A DNA stretch of 24,083 nt, from NCBI GenBank assembly GCA_905193145.1, contig CAJJNP010000033.1, positions 1-24,083 of the forward strand, given 5' to 3'. Positions 15,557 through 22,529 of the stretch are shown piece after piece. Source of the DNA: an uncultured Odoribacter sp. (GTDB taxonomy: Bacteria; Bacteroidota; Bacteroidia; Bacteroidales; Marinifilaceae). Under the pieces are notes generated by a model. It had not been told where the DNA came from. It searched no databases and worked only from the letters and a program-made list of their open reading frames with translations. The position numbers were made by a program, and so were the translations under genes. Each line of letters opens with the position of its first letter. Within the stretch, counting starts at the first letter, position 1.

Positions 15557-16120
15557 TTATTTGCACAAGAGCCATATAATAGTGCTGCCAAGTAAGGAAA
15601 TATGTTCTTTCAGACGGCGATATGCAATCTTTTTTTGTGTTTTGACAGTATTTATGGAGATGCCCATTTGGGTTGCGATTTCTTCGTTGGACATCCCCTG
15701 CATGGCTAAATTAAAAATCTGTCTGCATTGGGTCGGGAGTTCTTGTTCCGTTGTTTGTAGAATTTGTGCAACTTCCTCTTCTATGACAAAATGTATGAAT
15801 GTTTCTGAAGTTTCTATTTCTTGGAGCGCATGGATATTGTATGAATCTTTAATTTTTTCGTGTTTCAGAAAGTCGATGGCTGCATTATGGGCACAGATAT
15901 ATAAAAATGATTTTATATGTGCAGCAGATTGCATTTCTTCTCGATGGTTCCATAGGGAGATGAACGTTTCCTGAGCGATATCTTCAGCAGCCGGCATGTT
16001 GTTGATGAATCGGTTGGAAAACAGGCATATATTCTCAAATAGGCAGTCAAAGATTATTTTGAATGCTTTTTTATCTCCTTTTTGGAATAGTTTTATGTTT
16101 AGAGAAAACTCTTGATTCAT
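15557..16120 (-). CDS. ECF RNA polymerase sigma factor, Bacteroides expansion family
   Basis: A 187-residue extracytoplasmic-function sigma factor that should activate the fecR-susCD operon when released by FecR. Region 2 covers about 12-85, with DIAQETFISLWNHREE (47-62) and SFLYICAHNAAIDFLKHEK in the -10-recognition part. Region 4 covers about 118-172, with the helix-turn-helix MSNEEIATQMGISINTVKTQKKIAYRRLK split over 143-171. The C-terminal tail is hydrophobic (LLGSTIIWLLCK), seen in many of these Bacteroidetes sigma factors. It starts 58 bp after punA; most of that gap is filled by a hairpin, leaving little room for a promoter, so it may depend on read-through from the punA operon. Confidence 0.94.
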   Translation of the reverse strand: MNQEFSLNIKLFQKGDKKAFKIIFDCLFENICLFSNRFINNMPAAEDIAQETFISLWNHREEMQSAAHIKSFLYICAHNAAIDFLKHEKIKDSYNIHALQEIETSETFIHFVIEEEVAQILQTTEQELPTQCRQIFNLAMQGMSNEEIATQMGISINTVKTQKKIAYRRLKEHISLLGSTIIWLLCK

Positions 16121-16132
16121 GCATTTTATTTA

Positions 16133-16171
16133 ATGCACAGACTTGCCTGTTGTGGGGGCAGGTCTGTGCAT
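16133..16171 (-). terminator. Hairpin between punA and the sigma gene; weak terminator or attenuator
   Basis: Arms 16133-16147 and 16157-16171 (15 bp, one G-T pair), loop of 9, starting 8 bp after the punA stop and ending 13 bp before the sigma ATG. On the - strand it is followed by TTAAATAAAATGC, which is A-rich, not a U-tract, so release may be inefficient. The stem could give partial read-through or block ribosome access to the sigma start. Confidence 0.55.
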
Positions 16172-16178
16172 GAATATA

Positions 16179-16994
16179 TCAAAGTTTGCTGATAATCTCT
16201 CGGAATAATGCAGTCATTCGAGGTTGGGCGGTATTGCCGATATCTTGAACTTCGGCATGGTTTGTTTTGATTAATTCCGGTGATGCGGTGCTGTTTGTGA
16301 TGACAGACATTCCAAAACATTCCATACCCATGTGACGTGCAACAATGATTTCCGGTACGGTGGACATTCCAACTGCATCACCTCCGATTACACGAATCCA
16401 ATTGTATTCTGCCGGTGTTTCAAATGAAGGTCCTTGCAGTCCGGCATACACTCCGTGTTGAAGTTTAATATCCAATTGTTGGGCACATTCATCTGCAATT
16501 TTGATGATACGGGGGCTGTAGGCATCTGTCATGCCTGGAAATCTCGGTCCCAGTTCGTCAAGGTTGCGTCCGCGTAGTGGATGTTCCGGGAATAAGTTGA
16601 TATGGTCTGTAATTACCATCAAATCTCCGACCAAATAGTTCGTGTTGACACCTCCTGCGGCATTGGAAACGAACAGATGTTTCACTCCGACTTCATGTAA
16701 TACACGCACAGGGAATGTGACCTCTGTCATTGGATACCCTTCGTAAAAGTGGAAACGTCCCTGCATGGCAATTACATTTTTACCGCCGAATTTACCAATC
16801 AGAAGGTTACCTTTGTGTCCTTGTACCGTAGAAACCGGAAAGTTGGGTATGGTGGAATAAGGAATGGTATGTTTTACCTCAATGGATTTTCCTAACTCTC
16901 CTAGTCCTGTGCCAAGAATAATACCGATGGTATATGCTTCATTGTCTAGAAAGTGCGAAATGTATTCCGCACTATTTTTGATTTTTTCGTACAT
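16179..16994 (-). CDS. punA: Purine nucleoside phosphorylase I (trimeric type)
   Basis: Cytosolic enzyme that splits inosine or guanosine with phosphate into base and ribose 1-phosphate, in purine salvage. Start at ATG 16994 (MYEKIKNS) gives 271 residues; two codons upstream is only a TTG. Motifs of the trimeric PNP/MTAP family: phosphate loop GIILGTGLGELG near the N-terminus, STVQGHKGNL, QGRFHFYEGYP with the phosphate-binding His, VSNAAGGVN, GLQGPSFETPAEY with the base-site Glu, VGMSTVPE, and VITNSTA with the base-binding Asn. The first 23 bp overlap the 3' end of lpxK, so the two are translationally linked in the sppA-lpxK-punA operon. All active-site motifs are intact. Confidence 0.95.
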   Translation of the reverse strand: MYEKIKNSAEYISHFLDNEAYTIGIILGTGLGELGKSIEVKHTIPYSTIPNFPVSTVQGHKGNLLIGKFGGKNVIAMQGRFHFYEGYPMTEVTFPVRVLHEVGVKHLFVSNAAGGVNTNYLVGDLMVITDHINLFPEHPLRGRNLDELGPRFPGMTDAYSPRIIKIADECAQQLDIKLQHGVYAGLQGPSFETPAEYNWIRVIGGDAVGMSTVPEIIVARHMGMECFGMSVITNSTASPELIKTNHAEVQDIGNTAQPRMTALFREIISKL

Positions 16995-18024
16995 ATTCAA
17001 ATATTTCGTTTATAAACAAATCTTTATCTTTAAGAAATTCCGGAACGACAGGGATATAATAGATGTGTTGTTTTAATTCTTCAGGGAGAGCGCAATCGCA
17101 TAGGCGTGCTGCATCCTTCTCTGTCGTAAAGATGTATTTTTCTTCGTTATCTATTGCCTGGAATCTATTGGTTATATGCTGGATGTCTTTTGATGTAAAA
17201 TGATGGTGGTCCGGATACTCCAAGGTGGAGATATTGGAGGTGAAGCGTTGCAGATATTCAACGTATGGAGCCGGTTGTGCTATGCCGGTCAGGCATAGTA
17301 TGCTACTGCTCTTGCTTGGACTGATTGTCGGTTGTTCTTTAAAAATGGGAGTAATCTCTCCGTAACCGATAGAGGTGAAGAATAACTGTTGATAAGGTTT
17401 TATTTTCAGCCTTTTGTAACAGATACGGAGATCAATCGGATTCATTTGTTGCGGGCACTTGGTGACAATAAGGTAGTCTGCCCGTTTTAATGCATTAACA
17501 CCTTCCCGTAATCGTCCGGCGGGTAACAGACTGTCTTCAGTGACCGGGTGGTTGAAATCTATCAGTACAATATTTTTGTCTGCCTGTACATAACGGTGTT
17601 GGAAGGCATCGTCCAAAATAATCACTTGGGGCGGATTGGGTAATGCCAATAGTTTTTCAATGCCACGCACGCGTTTGCTGTCGCAGGCAACCATGATATC
17701 TGGGAATTTCTTATGGATTTGTAGCGGTTCGTCTCCAATGTCTGAAGCTGTTGATTCTGGTGTCGCCATGATGAAGCCGGACGTATTGCGTTTATAACCT
17801 CTGCTTAGGCAGGCGACTCTGAATCTATGACGTAGCGTTTCGATAATGAGTTCTGTGTGTGGAGTCTTTCCGGTTCCTCCGACCGTGATATTGCCGACGC
17901 ACAGAATGGGTATAGCAAATCGTTGTGATTTTAGTATAGATGTTTGGAACAAGAAATTTCTTATCCCTACACCAATTCCGTACAGAAAGCTGAACGGCAG
18001 CAGCAGAATGTTTTTTGTTGCCAT
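16972..18024 (-). CDS. lpxK: Tetraacyldisaccharide 4'-kinase (lipid A biosynthesis)
   Basis: Membrane-bound kinase of the Raetz pathway that phosphorylates the 4' position of the lipid A disaccharide. It has 350 residues, normal for the family. The N-terminal hydrophobic helix (NILLLPFSFLYGIGVGIRNF) anchors it in the inner membrane. Walker A GNITVGGTGKTPH is at 44-56, LSRGYKR at 73-79 and the family motif LDDAFQHR at 137-144. Bacteroides lipid A is later dephosphorylated at 4' by LpxF, which explains why a 4'-kinase is still needed for assembly. It starts 15 bp after sppA and overlaps punA by 23 bp. Confidence 0.95.
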   Translation of the reverse strand: MATKNILLLPFSFLYGIGVGIRNFLFQTSILKSQRFAIPILCVGNITVGGTGKTPHTELIIETLRHRFRVACLSRGYKRNTSGFIMATPESTASDIGDEPLQIHKKFPDIMVACDSKRVRGIEKLLALPNPPQVIILDDAFQHRYVQADKNIVLIDFNHPVTEDSLLPAGRLREGVNALKRADYLIVTKCPQQMNPIDLRICYKRLKIKPYQQLFFTSIGYGEITPIFKEQPTISPSKSSSILCLTGIAQPAPYVEYLQRFTSNISTLEYPDHHHFTSKDIQHITNRFQAIDNEEKYIFTTEKDAARLCDCALPEELKQHIYYIPVVPEFLKDKDLFINEIFEYVRKNQK

Positions 18025-18039
18025 GCGCTAGTGTTTGAA

Positions 18040-19839
18040 TCAGTTAATAGTTAAGTTAAATGGAAGACGAGCAAGAATCCCTTGTTGGGAGGTGATTTCT
18101 TTTATCTCTTGCCAAGTAGAATAGAGTGGTCCCATTTCTTCTTGTAGCATTTGGGCTTTAATCCCTCCGCTTAATTGGTATAGTAGTTCTTCCATCGGAT
18201 TTTTGAGAGTCGGATATTCAACTAGCATATATTGGTCAATCCCTGCTTTGTTGGCTGCAATACTGATAGCGTCTTCTAAGCCTCCCAATATGTCAACAAG
18301 CCCGATTTGTTGAGCATCTTCTCCTGTCCAAACACGTCCTTGTGCAATGGCATCAAGTTGATCATGAGTCATGTTGCGTCCAGCCATGACACGACTGAGG
18401 AATGTTTCATATCCTTGGTTGACATAGTTCTGCAGAACATTCTTTTCGTATGTACTTAAGGGGCGTGAACTGATAGGTATCGGCAGAGGATAGGTTCCGC
18501 CGAAATCACTATGTTTGTTGGTTTTTACAATATCGGAATGGATGCCTAACTTGTCTTGAATTAGTTTTTCGCCCGAGAAGAACATCCCGAAAATTCCGAT
18601 AGAACCTGTTAAGGTTGTAGGTTCGGCAACAATTGTGTCTGCTGCACATGAAATATAGTAGCCGCCGGATGCTGCAACATCGCCCATGGAGACGATGACA
18701 GGTTTTTCTTGTTGGGCCAAATGGACTTCTCTCCATATGATATCGGAAGTAAGAGCACTGCCTCCCGGCGAGTTGACGCGTAGGACAATGGCTTTTATGT
18801 TGTTGTCTAAGCGTGCTTTGCGGATGCTTTTGGCAAGGTCCGGACCAATGGATTTGGGTGTTTGTGCCAATCCGATTTCTCCTTGTGCATAGACGATTGC
18901 TATTTCGTTGGAGTGATAGGGTTGGTTTTCAAATGCCGATATGGCATTTTGATAGTCTGTTAGTTGAACTTGGTGTAATCTTTGGTCTGGCTCTATTCCG
19001 CATGCTTTTTTGAGAAAGGTTAGCATTTGATCTTCATAAACCGCATTGTCAAAATATCCCCACGCTGTAAGTTGTTGGGTTGTATAAAAATCCAGTCGGT
19101 CGGTTAAGGCATTGATAGAGTCTGCCGGAATATTTCGGCTGGAGGAAATAGCCTTGACAATATTGTTCCAGGATGTACTTAGGTATTTTTTTATTTGTTC
19201 GCGGTTGGCTTCACTCATTTCCGTTGCAATAAACGGTTCTACTGCTGATTTGAATTTTCCGACTTTGACAATCTCCGGTTGAATGCCTAATTTTTCTAAA
19301 GTCTCTTTATAGAATGTGACGTTGCTACTCATTCCGGAGAGCGTAAGAGGTGTCTCTGGATTGACGAAGATGCTGTCAGCAACGGTTGCCAGGTAGTAAC
19401 CTAACTGTGAATAGCCTAAGTTGGAATAGCTATAAATGAATTTGCCGCTCTCTTTGAATTTCTGTAGGGCATTGCGGATTTCCTGGGTTGTAGCCAAGGC
19501 TCCGAAAGTGCTCTGTATGTCGTTAATGTTGAGGTAGATTCCTTTGATATTCTCATCGAGTGCAGCATATTCTATGGAGGCTAGAATTTTGTTTAATCCT
19601 AGATTCGGTAGAGTGCTCATGGATAGAAAGTCTATGTTGTCAAATGGGTTGTCAGAAGCTCGGTCATTGATAGGTGATTCTAGCCGGATAGTCAACACGC
19701 TGTTTTTTTGTACAGAGACTGCTTGATTGGAAAATGTCAAGATGGCTCCAACTAAAATGAAAAATAGGATGAAAATAAAAATATTGACAACAAGAAATCC
19801 TGTAATAGTCGCTAATGTGTATTTTAGGAAACTTTTCAT
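18040..19839 (-). CDS. sppA: Signal peptide peptidase SppA, 67-kDa type
   Basis: Inner-membrane serine protease that degrades cleaved signal peptides. I chose ATG 19839 (MKSFLKYTLAT), giving 599 residues, because a matching promoter lies at 19860-19891 and overlaps the in-frame ATG at 19872. In this numbering: one N-terminal membrane helix about 7-36; a first S49 domain about 85-265 with catalytic Lys197 in VGKFKSAVEPF; and a second S49 domain about 310-535 with catalytic Ser391 in GDVAASGGYYISCAAD and the loop LTGSIGIFG. Duplicated S49 domains and a Ser-Lys dyad split over the two halves match the long SppA of E. coli. It is the first gene of sppA-lpxK-punA and is divergent from murA. Confidence 0.94.
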   Translation of the reverse strand: MKSFLKYTLATITGFLVVNIFIFILFFILVGAILTFSNQAVSVQKNSVLTIRLESPINDRASDNPFDNIDFLSMSTLPNLGLNKILASIEYAALDENIKGIYLNINDIQSTFGALATTQEIRNALQKFKESGKFIYSYSNLGYSQLGYYLATVADSIFVNPETPLTLSGMSSNVTFYKETLEKLGIQPEIVKVGKFKSAVEPFIATEMSEANREQIKKYLSTSWNNIVKAISSSRNIPADSINALTDRLDFYTTQQLTAWGYFDNAVYEDQMLTFLKKACGIEPDQRLHQVQLTDYQNAISAFENQPYHSNEIAIVYAQGEIGLAQTPKSIGPDLAKSIRKARLDNNIKAIVLRVNSPGGSALTSDIIWREVHLAQQEKPVIVSMGDVAASGGYYISCAADTIVAEPTTLTGSIGIFGMFFSGEKLIQDKLGIHSDIVKTNKHSDFGGTYPLPIPISSRPLSTYEKNVLQNYVNQGYETFLSRVMAGRNMTHDQLDAIAQGRVWTGEDAQQIGLVDILGGLEDAISIAANKAGIDQYMLVEYPTLKNPMEELLYQLSGGIKAQMLQEEMGPLYSTWQEIKEITSQQGILARLPFNLTIN

Positions 19840-19859
19840 GGCAATGATAAAATTTTTTC

Positions 19860-19891
19860 CAAAAATAGCCATATAATTTCTTTATAACAAA
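19860..19891 (-). promoter_or_regulatory. Bacteroides-type promoter of sppA-lpxK-punA
   Basis: Read on -: -33 TTTG (19891-19888), 20-bp spacer, -7 TATTTTTG (19867-19860), exact consensus. Predicted start near 19853, about 14 bases before ATG 19839. The annotated-length alternative start at 19872 would lie upstream of the transcript. Confidence 0.75.
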
Positions 19892-19907
19892 TATCTGCAG
19901 AGAGTTA

Positions 19908-19939
19908 TTTGTGTATTGAAAGGTTTTTGTCTAATTTTG
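19908..19939 (+). promoter_or_regulatory. Bacteroides-type promoter of murA
   Basis: -33 TTTG (19908-19911), 20-bp spacer, -7 TAATTTTG (19932-19939), exact consensus. Predicted start near 19946 and a leader of under 20 bases before ATG 19964. It is back to back with the sppA promoter, with 16 bp between the two -33 boxes. Confidence 0.8.
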
Positions 19940-19963
19940 ACGTTATGAACTAATACCGACGAT

Positions 19964-21271
19964 ATGAGTAAATTTATAATAACGGGAGGACGCCGCTTGA
20001 AAGGTGAACTTCGTCCGCAGGGAGCAAAGAATGAAGCATTACAAGTAATATGTGCTTGTTTGTTGACAAAAGAAAAAGTGACGCTTTCAAATGTTCCGGA
20101 AATTTTGGATGTAATGAAGCTGATTGAGTTGTTGAAAGGCATGGGAGTGAAGGTAGAGCATCCGGAGCATGGCACATTTATATTTCAAGCTTCTGACATA
20201 AATTTTGACTATTTCGAGAGTGAAGATTTTTATAATAAGGCAGTCAGCCTAAGGGGTTCTATTATGATTTTAGGGCCTCTGTTGGCAGTGTATGGTTTTG
20301 GTGTTATTCCTAAACCGGGAGGAGATAAAATCGGACGTCGTCGTTTGGATACTCATTTCCTGGGGTTTGAAAAATTGGGTGCTACATTTGATTATAATAG
20401 TACTGACGGCTATTTTAGAGCATCGGCAGAACGGTTGAAAGGATGTTATATGCTGTTGGATGAGGCATCCGTGACCGGTACGGCTAATATCATTATGGCA
20501 GCCGTATTGGCAGAAGGAGTCACTACTATTTATAATGCAGCTTGCGAGCCTTATATTCAGCAGTTGTGTACGATGCTGAATGCGATGGGGGCCAGAATAT
20601 CGGGTATAGCTTCCAATTTGTTGACCATCGAGGGAGTGAAGGAATTAGGCGGGTGTTCTCATCGTTGTTTGCCGGATATGATAGAGGTGGGCAGTTATAT
20701 TGGTTTGGCTGCCATGACACGTTCTGAGATAACAATTAAGGATGTAAATATCCGTCAGCTGGGAATTATTCCGGATGCTTTCCGTCGTTTGGGTATCAGG
20801 ATAGAGGAACGGGGGGATGATTTGTATATTCCACGTCAGGAACACTATATGATAGAGGATTTTATTGATGGTTCTATATTGACGGTAGCAGATGCTCCAT
20901 GGCCTGGCTTGACACCGGACTTATTGAGTGTGTTCTTGGTGGTGGCAACACAGGCTAAAGGCAGTGTGTTGATTCATCAGAAAATGTTTGAAAGTCGTCT
21001 GTTTTTTGTTGATAAGCTGATAGATATGGGCGCAAAGATTATATTATGCGATCCTCATCGTGCTACGGTGATAGGACAAAACCACGAGGCTCAGTTGCGT
21101 GCTACAAAAATGACTTCTCCCGATATTCGTGCGGGTATAGCTTTGTTGATAGCTGCACTTTCAGCGCAAGGAGTAAGTACGATTCATAACATAGACCAAA
21201 TAGATCGTGGATACGAACATATCGATGAAAAATTGAATGCTATCGGAGCAGATATTGTGCGAGTAGAGTGA
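19964..21271 (+). CDS. murA: UDP-N-acetylglucosamine 1-carboxyvinyltransferase with Asp at the fosfomycin-target position
   Basis: Cytosolic enzyme of the first committed step of peptidoglycan synthesis, adding enolpyruvate from PEP to UDP-GlcNAc. It has 435 residues, normal for MurA. Landmarks: GELRPQGAKNEAL with Lys22/Asn23, EVGSYIGLAAMTRSEI at 241-256, LTPDLLS with Asp319 (general base position), and SPDIRAG with Arg389. In the mobile loop the sequence is KPGGDKIGRRRLDTH, so residue 121 is Asp (codon 20324-20326) where E. coli has Cys115, the residue alkylated by fosfomycin. Mycobacterium tuberculosis MurA carries the same Asp and is active but insensitive. It has its own promoter and converges on folK with an 11-bp gap and only a very weak hairpin (21280-21290). 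Confidence 0.95.
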   Translation: MSKFIITGGRRLKGELRPQGAKNEALQVICACLLTKEKVTLSNVPEILDVMKLIELLKGMGVKVEHPEHGTFIFQASDINFDYFESEDFYNKAVSLRGSIMILGPLLAVYGFGVIPKPGGDKIGRRRLDTHFLGFEKLGATFDYNSTDGYFRASAERLKGCYMLLDEASVTGTANIIMAAVLAEGVTTIYNAACEPYIQQLCTMLNAMGARISGIASNLLTIEGVKELGGCSHRCLPDMIEVGSYIGLAAMTRSEITIKDVNIRQLGIIPDAFRRLGIRIEERGDDLYIPRQEHYMIEDFIDGSILTVADAPWPGLTPDLLSVFLVVATQAKGSVLIHQKMFESRLFFVDKLIDMGAKIILCDPHRATVIGQNHEAQLRATKMTSPDIRAGIALLIAALSAQGVSTIHNIDQIDRGYEHIDEKLNAIGADIVRVE

Positions 21272-21282
21272 TTTTTCTGGGA

Positions 21283-21762
21283 TTATATCCTTTTGACAAT
21301 AGAATGGTCCGGGCAAATAGAGAGCAGTTCCAGAACGCTTTTCTGTTTGCCTGGATGTATGAAATCAGGCATCACTTCAGCCAGAGGTGCAAGTACAAAA
21401 TGCCGTTCGCATATGCGGGGATGTGGCACAGTCAATTCCGGGGTATTGATGATTTGTGAATCACAAAATAGGATGTCTATGTCAATAGGACGCGAAGTGT
21501 AACGGGGACCATTGGGATTACGTACCCGACCTAATTTTTTTTCCACTTCAAGACAGCGATGGAGAAAGTCCGATGGATTTAGCGGTGTTTCAAAAATGAT
21601 TACTTGGTTTAAAAAATTTTCATCGGACTCAAAGCCCCAGGGTTCTGTTTCATAGAACGAGGACTGTTGAATGATTTCACCGGAAGCCGACAATAAATGT
21701 GCGGCTTCTTTGAGTAATTGATACTTATCTCCGGAGTTGCTGCCCAAGATGGTTGCTATCAT
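21283..21762 (-). CDS. folK: 2-amino-4-hydroxy-6-hydroxymethyldihydropteridine pyrophosphokinase
   Basis: HPPK of the folate pathway: transfers pyrophosphate from ATP to 6-hydroxymethyl-dihydropterin. It has 159 residues, the usual single-domain size, not fused to FolB or FolP. Motifs: LGSNSGDK at 6-13, FYETEPWGF at 36-44, RPIDIDIL at 91-98 with the magnesium ligands Asp94 and Asp96, and VPHPRICERHFVLAPLAEV at 112-130. Its ATG overlaps the stop of the upstream DUF4290 gene as ATGA, so translation is probably coupled. It converges on murA. Other folate genes are not in the window. Confidence 0.95.
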   Translation of the reverse strand: MIATILGSNSGDKYQLLKEAAHLLSASGEIIQQSSFYETEPWGFESDENFLNQVIIFETPLNPSDFLHRCLEVEKKLGRVRNPNGPRYTSRPIDIDILFCDSQIINTPELTVPHPRICERHFVLAPLAEVMPDFIHPGKQKSVLELLSICPDHSIVKRI

Positions 21763-22421
21763 TGATTTTGTTGCTTTTTGAAGTGTGGGCGGTTATTGTT
21801 GTTTGCTTTTTTCTGAAAGTTTTTATTGTTTGCCGGCTTGTTTGAACTGGGTTTGCTTTTCTTTTGTAGTAAATCTTTGGGATTGGAAAGAGTCATGCCT
21901 TCCGGTAGAATAAGTGTACTTCCATAAAGAGTATTGATGTCCTTGTATATTTGTTCATCTTCAACAGAGTCTTTATTCCAGGTGAGGAATGATTTCTTCA
22001 TGTGGTTGGCGGTAAGCACGATGAGAGCTCTTTTGAGTTCGGGATTTTGCTGTTCGCGTATGGCTTCAATCAATTTTTCAGTCAGTTTGCCATAATGTTT
22101 GAATTTAATATTGTGATTATTATAAGGCAATCTGTCTGGCTTCTCCTGTAAAATATTGACAGAAGGTAGAGGATAAGGTGAATCAATGTCTAGCTTGAAA
22201 TTGGACATGATAGCCAAATGATCCCATAACTTATGACGGAAATCCGGTACATCACGTAAGTGTGGGTATAGATTTCCCATGACATCAATGACAGTCTTGG
22301 CAGCACTGGTTCTCTCTGCACGATCTTCTATTGTGAGGAGAAAATCTACCATTTTTTGTATGTTACGACCATATTCAGGAAGTACTAGCTTCTTCTTTTG
22401 GGTATTATATTCAAATTCCAT
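21759..22421 (-). CDS. DUF4290 protein, Bacteroidetes-specific, function unknown
   Basis: I chose ATG 22421 (MEFEYNTQKKKL), giving 220 residues; the frame extends ten codons further only to a TTG. Residues 1-165 are a helical domain with the DUF4290 pattern LVLPEYGRNIQKMVDFLL, ERTSAAKTVIDVMGNLYPHLR and FRHKLWDHLAIMSNF, then KHYGKLTEKLIEAI and ALIVLTANHMKKSFLTWNKD. The last 40 or so residues are Lys/Asn/Gln-rich and disordered (KKSKPSSNKPANNKNFQKK). There is no signal peptide or membrane segment, so it is cytosolic; the basic tail could bind nucleic acid or ribosomes, which is inference. It overlaps folK by 4 bp and lies 108 bp behind uvrD. A -7-like TATCTTTG at 22502-22495 may start it, but no -33 box is found. 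Confidence 0.85.
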   Translation of the reverse strand: MEFEYNTQKKKLVLPEYGRNIQKMVDFLLTIEDRAERTSAAKTVIDVMGNLYPHLRDVPDFRHKLWDHLAIMSNFKLDIDSPYPLPSVNILQEKPDRLPYNNHNIKFKHYGKLTEKLIEAIREQQNPELKRALIVLTANHMKKSFLTWNKDSVEDEQIYKDINTLYGSTLILPEGMTLSNPKDLLQKKSKPSSNKPANNKNFQKKANNNNRPHFKKQQNQ

Positions 22422-22529
22422 GAAAGGGTATATGTTTTTAACCAGGCACAACTTTTAGGCTAGAAAGCTATCGCCTTTGGTGTGAATTGTTCGGCAAAGA
22501 TATGTATTTTAAATTATAAATAGTTGTGT

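Noticed and set aside
5762..16120. Classical polysaccharide utilisation locus
   Set aside because: SusC/SusD are present, but no glycoside hydrolase, lyase, esterase, sulfatase or hybrid two-component sensor is encoded, so a glycan substrate cannot be supported.
5762..16120. Recent horizontal transfer of the SusCD locus
   Set aside because: No integrase, transposase, tRNA or flanking direct repeat is visible and base composition by eye resembles the neighbours.
15541..16178. Sigma gene and fecR as a translationally coupled pair
   Set aside because: They are separated by 318 bp holding a repeat array, so coupling as seen in overlapping sigma/anti-sigma pairs is excluded.
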